Shown here: positions 56,743 through 64,000 of the stretch, piece after piece
Position numbering within the stretch: the first letter of the stretch is position 1
Layout of the letters: the number at the start of each line of letters is the position of its first letter
Assembly: GCF_000516985.1 (NCBI RefSeq)
Contig: NW_006917098.1
Location: 496,001 to 560,000 of the forward strand
Origin: Pestalotiopsis fici W106-1
Taxonomy: Eukaryota > Ascomycota > Sordariomycetes > Amphisphaeriales > Sporocadaceae
Length of the DNA: 64,000 bases
Reading direction: 5' to 3'
Made by a program: the position numbers and the translations under genes
Notes under the pieces: generated by a model
The model's database searches: none
What the model was told of the DNA's origin: nothing
What the model saw: only the letters and a program-made list of their open reading frames with translations

Positions 56743-59700
56743 CGCGCGTGGCGGTGAAATTTGAATACGAGGTTGAAGGAGTGTGTTGGATACGCTGGGA
56801 CAAGGTGCTTGCTGAATGCTGACTCGTCCGTCGACCGAATGAGTGTGCGCGCTATGTGGGTGGTGTCGATCGTCCGGGTACTTCCATCCTCGTGCCTATT
56901 GTTTGCCTCCCTCTGCTCTGTTGGGTCTCTCGACTCGATTGGACGAAAAAAAAAAAAACTGGGCGACTCGTATGCAGCACACTGTTGGTCAATACTCTGG
57001 TTGGTATTGTGGCTGCCTTGCAATGGACGTCGAGTAATTCTTCTTCTTTTTTTTCTTTCTCTCTCTTTAAATCCCTTGATCTCTTAAAGATTTTGTATAG
57101 TCGTCACTCCTGGGGCGCGGAGACCTGTCATCCACATCACGACGACTCAACGGTCGGTAAGGGGGTCGAAAGGTTTAGAGAGAAAAGAAAGGCAAAAAGA
57201 CAACAGCAACAACAACGACAACAACACGGGGGTCGGAGGGAAGGACACGGACAGAGGAACCAAAAAAAAAGAGGGAAAAGAAGGACAAGAAGCGAGAATT
57301 GCCAGACGACACGACTGCTGGGGGCACGATTTGATAATATGTCATGGAAAAGAGAGAAAAGCCGTTTTAATTAAAATGAGCAGACGTGCCCATGGGCCGT
57401 GGGCCACTCTTTTTTTGTCCCTTCTCTCGCTCGCTCGCTCTGTCTCTCTCTACCTCTCTCCTCTCACTGGACACTGGGGGGGAACGGGTGCACTTTTACT
57501 GCTAGGGTATTGCTGTTTTGTGACGGTTGTTTGGTCACTGAGTGGTTCTTCTTCTCCTTCTTACTACTGACTACTACTGTACTGTGACTTTACCTTCGCT
57601 TCTGTCCCCTGCTGCAGAGGGACACCAGAGAATGGATGGGATGGGTCAAGTAAAAGACTGCGGCACTATGGAGATAGATGGGCACTTACGACGCAGCGAG
57701 ACCAAGTGTTCATTTCGCTTGCTAAACCATGGGCCATCTCTTCCCTTTGAGCCAGGGGTCGTAAACAACGAGCCAAGCCAATCCTAACAGGGGCCAATCA
57801 TGGAGCACCGGCCGGGGGTGATGCCAAGCCCAGCAAAAAGCAGAACATCGACTCGGCCAGGGTCTTCCTGGTGGTAGGGCGCCCTTTTCTCCTGTCTCAT
57901 TGGTTACGAAATCGGGGATCTGAGCAAATACTGTAATAGACCTTCGCTCGGTTTGCAGAGCCGGACATTGGATAATCCTACTGCACAAGTATTAAAGTCG
58001 CTATTTTGCTCGTGCTCGCTACATGACTTGCTGTCTACTGCTGCTTTCCCCCCTTGGCCATGGTCATGTTCCATTGCATCTGGTTTTTTTGATTGGATTT
58101 GAAATGATTGCATAGGAGACGCATTTGATCTGTAGACCAACGAACCAGCACGTACCTGGACTAATGCTGGTGGTTTTCTCACCTACCCTTGAGGCAATGT
58201 AGTAGCGTGCCCGCTCCGTCCGCTAAGCGGTGCCGTACCTGGACTACCCAGAGTCCCAGACGCTTTCTGGACTGATGAAGTGGGTGTGGTGCATTGTTTC
58301 CACGGAATATGTTGGTAGATTGCGCCTAAAAATAATGTTCCCTAAAACCTTTAGGCAATACTATGTAGGCACAGACGACGAAACCATCGTGTGTTTGCTC
58401 GTGTGCAACCCACTCCTTTCCCTTTTCTCTGCCCCCGACTTGCAGGAGCTTGCAACGAGCTAACCCAACCCGAGGCAGAGTTCGAGGTCTGACGGCTTCC
58501 TCATTCGTCGCTAGAAGCATGCAGACACCGCAGATTGCCGTGTTCGACGCACGATGCACAGCAGATACTAGCGGCGGCGGCACGACAGACGGACGGCGCT
58601 CAGTGCTGTAGGCTGTTGAACATGTACATTTGTACTCTAACTGGGAGCGTGTTGGTGGGTTCACTCTTGTGTATGAAGCTGCTTACTTGGCTGCTTGCTC
58701 GTTGGAATATGTACATTAGTAGGTCAGGATCGCACCTACATACCTACCTTACACAGTACGTTACAGGTAATATAGTTAGTTCATGTAATGTATCTAGTAG
58801 GTGGTAATAATGCACTTTTAATAGGTTGGTAGCAGTAGGCGCTCACCCTAAGCACTTCCACCTGAGGTGGCCGTTGATGTTTTGTGCTGCAGTCATAGGC
58901 GCCTCGTATTCGCCCACTAAAATAATTCCTCGTGTTGAGGCTGCAGCCAGGTAGTACCCGTACACCCCAATTCTTATTCTTTTCACCTGCATCCATACAT
59001 AATCGTGTCTCCTAAGCTGCAGGAACGGCATCTTCATCACCTTTCAGAGGCCAAGGTTGGATCCTTTATTATTCATAGACTACTACTATGAATATTGTAC
59101 CAAGGAGTGTATGCTCTCCATCATTGGTCTGGCCTCTTTTGTGCATTCTCATGTACAGTGTTCGGTCTTCCCCGGGGCGAGCATAATCTAGTATCCTCCC
59201 GTTTATCCGCTTGCTCGTCATCGCAACGCAATGCAGCAACGCTTATCCATGAGGGAGGCCCATGAATGTTGATCGATCGCGTTTCGGCGGTGGTGTCCCG
59301 AACTATCATGTACAAAGAATGTAGGACATCTGCGATTTTCACAAATAAACAATCAATCCATGGCCCCAACATAATCATACACGTCGCCAATGGGCGCAGT
59401 CAGTCTCCAGTCTGGAGTCCAGATGAGGCAGGCCCCCCACCCGTTTTGCTTGCGTACCTGGTCGCTAAAAAAAAAAACGCAGGACAACTTGAGGACCGTT
59501 CCAAACATGCGCCTACTGTGCACAATCGACCGAGGTTTAGCGCCAGCGTAAATTCAGTCGCCAGGACCGGGTTTGTTTGATGTCAGTCGGTTCCTCAAGG
59601 GGCCCCCCATGAAGCCGGAGTGGACCACTGCGCCGTTGCTCTTCATTTACAGATTGCATGCTTTGCAGGCAAGCAGGCCATTAACCCAATGACATCCCAC

Positions 59701-61446
59701 AATTCATTGAGCATTCTACCCGCGGAACGTCATGATCAGCACTCGTGGGAAATCATCCTGAGTCAATGCTTTCAATCGTGAGATATGAAGGATCGAGAAG
59801 AAGGAGAAATAGAAAAGTAGACGAGATACTTGGGCACCCTGAATGTCTCAAACACGTCTAACGGTCATGACTTAGTAATCTGCATAACTCCAAAGTTCAG
59901 ACGACGTGGGCGAGAACGCGCAATCCCGGGTCTTAGGGATGGCATGTTATGACCAGTTATCGCCCCGGTACTTTTTCTTTCTTCCCTTTGTCTGGGGACA
60001 GAGAAAGAAAACGAAGAAGAAAGAGGAGGAAGAAAAAAAGTCCCGACTGATCGGCCTAGCTCCCGAGACCATGCTAATAGATTAGAGTGCTACCTCAAAC
60101 ATTCTTGGCATCGTCGCTAGCAGGAAGACGCAATTTCCTTCATCACATGGTAACTGCTTTTGTTGGTAGCGCTCGGTCGCATGTTTTTTTTCGTCCCAGA
60201 CAGCCAGGGCCTGCTTATCGTTGCATTGGTTGTTTTCAACATGGTCTCCAAGTGTTCTGGACCAGTACTACAGTATGCGGCTGACTGACAAGGCTCCTGG
60301 GTGGTGAATCACCTGGATCGGCACAGATTCTTTGCATCAAGATACAATAGTACTGAGCATGTCACAGTCACGATGAAACGCTGATAGTGTAAAGAGTCGT
60401 CAAGTGCCGAGATGCTATCAAGTTCGCGATTTCTTGTTTCGATAGGCACTTGTAGTAGTGGCCTACCTTTCAGGAACTTCTCATCAGCCACGGCAACACC
60501 ATCCCCTTCTGCGTCTAGATGATTATCCAAGTGTTGGTCCAATGTCGATCACAAACTTTTAGGTCTGCCTTACCAGGCGACATGAAACACAACCGGCCTT
60601 TCTGAAGTACGGAAGGTCTTTGCAAAGAAGCCACCCAGCCAGGTAATTGACATGATCGTGGCTATTTGGCGTGCTCGGGACTCTTTGTGACATTATACTG
60701 TGTTGCGTTGTGCGACTTGGTCTACCCAAGCCTCGATTGGCTTTTCTATATATCTGACCGCAACGTAACGTGACTCAACAGGGGTTGAGAAATTTCCTAT
60801 GCAGTTTCTTCGTGATTAGTCTTGTATAATACGCGGGACTATACTCTGTACACATTTTTATTTTTAATCTTGTGAATTGTACTTTTTAGAAAAGGGACAT
60901 CTAGTCAATTTATACTTCTTACCTAGCTAGGGAAGTTTCATTCCGCAAGTAGAAAATCAAATCATCCTGGATGCCCGACTACCATATCCGCATCCATATA
61001 GTATCTCACTTCAACTTGAGGGCAAAGACGTAGCATATGCAGATATCATAAACATGATCCAACACAACTTTACATCCCAAATTATGTCTAGTACTTGGCT
61101 ACAGCAGCGATGATTTGCAAAGAAAGTTTACAATCGCAACAAGCATGCTCTTTGCTATATTACTGAATGAGATGAATGTTGCCCAGATGAGCCTGCTACA
61201 CCGAAACTAGTCCTGTCAATATCCCTTGCTCCGCCGAGGTCTGAAAAGCTTTTGTTTCGAGATGCTATACCTAGGGTATCTTCTTTTTCTGTCGTCCTCA
61301 TATACATGAGCACTCGCAATGCGCTGCCGCCGCCAAGCGGGCTTTGACAAGATTTCCCACAACGCCCAAACGCCGTCGAAATGCTTTCAACGAAAAAAAA
61401 TGGAAAAACCAATACTCAAGTGAAAGAGAGCTCGCTCTGGCTTTTC
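56743..61446. other. 4.7-kb gene-poor stretch
   Basis: Contains an AT tract near 56945, a CAA-type microsatellite (~57200-57227), a pyrimidine/TCGC tract (~57423-57466) and A/T-rich patches. Many overlapping short frames occur but none has a domain or a convincing splice partner. I found no tRNA or 5S motif. Confidence 0.4.
57200..57227. repeat. CAA-type microsatellite
   Basis: Interrupted CAA/CAG/GAC triplets in the region upstream of the Ser/Thr-rich membrane protein gene. Confidence 0.7.
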
Positions 61447-62128
61447 TCAGGCAAAGGAGACTCTCTTCTTCTTGGGCTTGACGGCCCTGCTACCAGACGT
61501 GACGGCTTCCTTGACCACGGAGTCGTCGGCCGCGTCGGCGCTGGGCTTGCCAATGCTTCGGTTTCTCTTCCTCCGCAGCGACTCCTTGGTCTCGTCCAGC
61601 CTGGCCCTCTTTTCGGCTTCCTTCTTCTCGGTCTCGACCCGTCTGGCCTCGCGGATCTCCTCAAGCTGTCGCGCCTTCATCATCTTGGACTCAATCTCGC
61701 CCTCCTTATCCGCCTGGACCAACGCGAGGATCGTGTTCATGCTCTCCTATAAAAGAAGGTTTCGTCAGTATTTACACGTCAAGATTTGGTCTCTCCAAGA
61801 GTGGAATAAAGGAGAATGAACATACACGATCATCCACAAAAACCTTGCCCTTCTTCTTTCCCTTGGGCTTTTCCACACCAATCGGGGTGACCGTGTTCAG
61901 CTTGGGGATATCGAGCTCCTTTTCCGAGTAGACCTTCTTCTTCCTCTTGGCCAGTAGGGCAGCGAGTGCGCCCTTGCCCTTGGGTTTGGAAGACGGCGGC
62001 GGGCCCTTCTTCTTGGATTTTACGATGCCATCGGGGGGGCCACCAGACTTGGAGGCCTTGCTGTTGCTGATGCCCGAGTTTTTGGTGGCATGCTTGTTTT
62101 TAATCGTCTTGGTCCTTGAAACACCCAT
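61447..62128 (-). CDS. loc1: 60S ribosomal subunit assembly/export protein Loc1
   Basis: Exons 62128-61826 and 61746-61447, 79-nt intron in phase 0, 200 aa. The protein is small, very basic and nucleolar; it acts in large-subunit assembly and, in yeast, ASH1 mRNA localisation. Visible marks are the Lys/Ser-rich N-terminus, the core VYSEKELDIPKLN and TPIGVEKPKGKKKGKVFVDD. Then comes the splice-restored R-ESMNTILALVQADKEGE, and a long charged helix (ARQLEEIREARRVETEKKEAEKRARLDETKESLRRKRN). Length and order agree with fungal Loc1 as I remember it. It is transcribed divergently from his3. Confidence 0.88.
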
Positions 62129-62621
62129 CTTGATTCTTGTCTCCGCGAAAACAGTTTGAGCGTGCGCAAGTCGAATGTGTTTCGGTTCGGCTGCTGTCGG
62201 TTTTTGCTGGCGATCTTTGACGAGCCGACCGCGAAATGGGGAAATAATTTTTGGCGGACCTCTCTCTTATCGATAAGGATGAGCTCTGCCCCCCGTAAGT
62301 CGGGAGGGGCGCCTACGGTACGTACCCAGGCCTGCATCGTAGGGGGTCTTGGGGGCAGAGTTTGAATCCACCGCTTCTGGCGCTGACGTTGGCGGGGGTC
62401 TTTCGGGTGGGAGGTGAGACACAGACAGAGCTTGAGAAGGTAATCGGCCGCTATCCGATTAGCGGAGAGCGATTCTAAAAATTATACGATCCGGTTTGCT
62501 ATGCGATCATATGCCGCCTCTTTCTTTTATTATCTACACCTTCTGGAATCACATTGCGGCCCAACCTCTCGCTATCCCTCATAGCCTTTGAATAACCACA
62601 TACAAACAGCATTTCGACACA
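62129..62621. promoter_or_regulatory. bidirectional promoter loc1 / his3
   Basis: 493 bp between divergent starts. I see no TGACTCA-type amino-acid-control site. Confidence 0.6.
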
Positions 62622-63401
62622 ATGGGCTCCGAAGCACCGAGGACTCGCTGGGCGGCGCTCGCCCGTGACACAAACGAGACCAAGATCCAGCTGGCTCTGA
62701 ACCTCGACGGCGGTGACTTTCCTCCCGACACAGACGCCCGCCTCATCTCCGAGACGGATGCCCACGCCAGTCAGGCAAGCAAGTCACAGACCATTTCCAT
62801 CAACACGGGCATTGGTTTCCTGGACCACATGCTGCACGCCTTGGCCAAGCACGCTGGTTGGAGTTTGGCCATTGCCTGCAAGGGCGATCTACACAGTGAG
62901 TGCTTTTCTTTGCCTTGGATTGTATTTCTAGAGGCATCAATTCAGAGGTTACCAGCCATCAACTAACCTGCCCATCTTTTACAAACAGTCGACGACCACC
63001 ACACAGCCGAAGACGTTTGCATTGCCCTCGGATACGCCTTTGGCAAGGCGCTCGGCTCGGCCGCGGGTCTGGCACGTTTCGGATCGGCCTACGCGCCACT
63101 GGACGAGGCGCTGTCGCGGGCCGTGGTCGACCTGTCGAACCGACCCTTTTCGGTCGTGGAGCTGGGCCTCAAGCGCGAAAAGATTGGCGACCTCAGCTGC
63201 GAAATGATCCCCCACTGCATCGACAGCTTTGCCCAGGCCGCCCGCATCACCGTCCACGTCGACTGCCTCCGCGGCTTCAATGACCACCACCGCGCCGAGA
63301 GCGCCTTCAAGGCCCTCGCTGTGGCTGTCAAGGCCGCCACCAGCCGGGTCGCTGGCAAGGAGGGCGAGGTGCCGAGCACCAAGGGAACGTTGAGCGTATA
63401 G
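62622..63401 (+). CDS. his3: imidazoleglycerol-phosphate dehydratase
   Basis: Exons 62622-62895 and 62989-63401, 93-nt intron in phase 1, 228 aa. It catalyses the sixth step of histidine synthesis, imidazole-glycerol phosphate to imidazole-acetol phosphate. Manganese-binding signatures are present: [18 protein letters not shown], splice-restored [18 protein letters not shown], and the second-half repeat [16 protein letters not shown]...[22 protein letters not shown]. Length matches fungal homologues. The start [13 protein letters not shown] is the first ATG in frame. Confidence 0.96.
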
Positions 63402-64000
63402 ATAGAGAGTAGGGCAGGATATGGCGAGGACGGAACGCTTGAGAGCAATGGACATGTGTAATCAGCTATATATTTTTTATTTATATATACCAGAAAAGGA
63501 GACGGGCTGCATTGCATCTGAAGCAGGGTCAGGGAGGAAACATTGAGCATTGAATATGAATAAAGGCGTTATCTATGGGTTTTATCCTAGAGTTGAAGTT
63601 GAAAACTATTTACAAATTGGAGACGATTTTCTGCATGGTTGTGAGATACCATATTTTGTGAATCAACTTCGGGATCGATCAAGTAATCTTATATCCCGTG
63701 CTTCGTACGGCTTGACAAGGGGATGTGATACAATTGTAACATACTTAGCCAATATTAAATCATGCCGCTTTATTTGTGAAAAAGAAATTTTCTGTAAGAA
63801 AAATCCCAAGGTTGTTGGTTATTGGGCAATAATACCACTACACACCTAGACAACAGAACAAGGTCGGATCAGCATTCTTCACACATCGGGCTTATGTATG
63901 CTGTCAGTATTCGCTTATCCCAGATCAACCAATGACTTTCAAAATGATTGCAATCGCTAGACAGTCTTATTTATCTAGAATATATAACCAAATCTGCAAG
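63402..64000. other. intergenic to window end
   Basis: AT-leaning sequence after his3. A 99-codon frame (63550-63849) has unremarkable composition and no domain, so it is not called. Confidence 0.45.

Noticed and set aside
63550..63849. 99-codon frame after his3
   Set aside because: AT-rich 3' flank with no domain or signal; could be real but nothing supports it.

Overview
The window is nuclear DNA of a filamentous ascomycete, most likely a Sordariomycete and probably Hypocreales. The support is: short 54-228 nt GT-AG introns with CTAAC/CTGAC-type branch sites, Zn(II)2Cys6 regulators, a fungal PNP-NACHT-ankyrin receptor, a fungal gasdermin-like gene, and a conserved loc1/his3 pair. The first ~2.1 kb is very AT-rich, depleted in CpA/TpG but not CpG, as expected from repeat-induced point mutation (RIP). 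It holds a decayed tRNA-like relic.

Layout. 2.7-10.1 kb: a Zn2Cys6 regulator (-), a MOSC/mARC-like molybdenum enzyme (+), lariat debranching enzyme dbr1 (-) and a six-exon aldo-keto reductase (-). 11.3-30.0 kb: the accessory region of most interest. Two PAQR/adiponectin-receptor-like membrane proteins with identical intron positions flank a 1332-aa intronless PNP-NACHT-ankyrin NLR (+). Then come a DUF7580-like plus subtilisin (S8) protease gene (+) with an intact Asp/His/Ser triad, a convergent gasdermin-like gene (-) whose stop lies 84 bp away, and a zinc-finger/ankyrin gene (+) diverging from the gasdermin promoter. The protease/gasdermin pair matches the HET-Q2/HET-Q1 type of regulated-cell-death system known from Podospora. 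Here both halves sit in one haploid genome next to an NLR.

30.8-37.2 kb: a Zn2Cys6 regulator with a 14-nt micro-exon, a secreted RNase T1-fold protein with its catalytic residues kept, a 280-aa hypothetical and a small secreted protein. 38.2-51.0 kb: conserved genes, namely a multi-pass membrane protein of unknown role, a Bor1-type borate/anion transporter, a mitochondrial m-AAA protease and a 912-aa Zn2Cys6 regulator. 51.0-61.4 kb: two long gene-poor stretches around one Ser/Thr-rich single-pass membrane protein. 61.4-63.4 kb: loc1 and his3, divergently transcribed.

Exon models were built by hand from ORF frames, splice consensus and phase. Each reading frame closes exactly, but none was checked against transcripts. 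Family names come from recognition of sequence motifs, not from searches.
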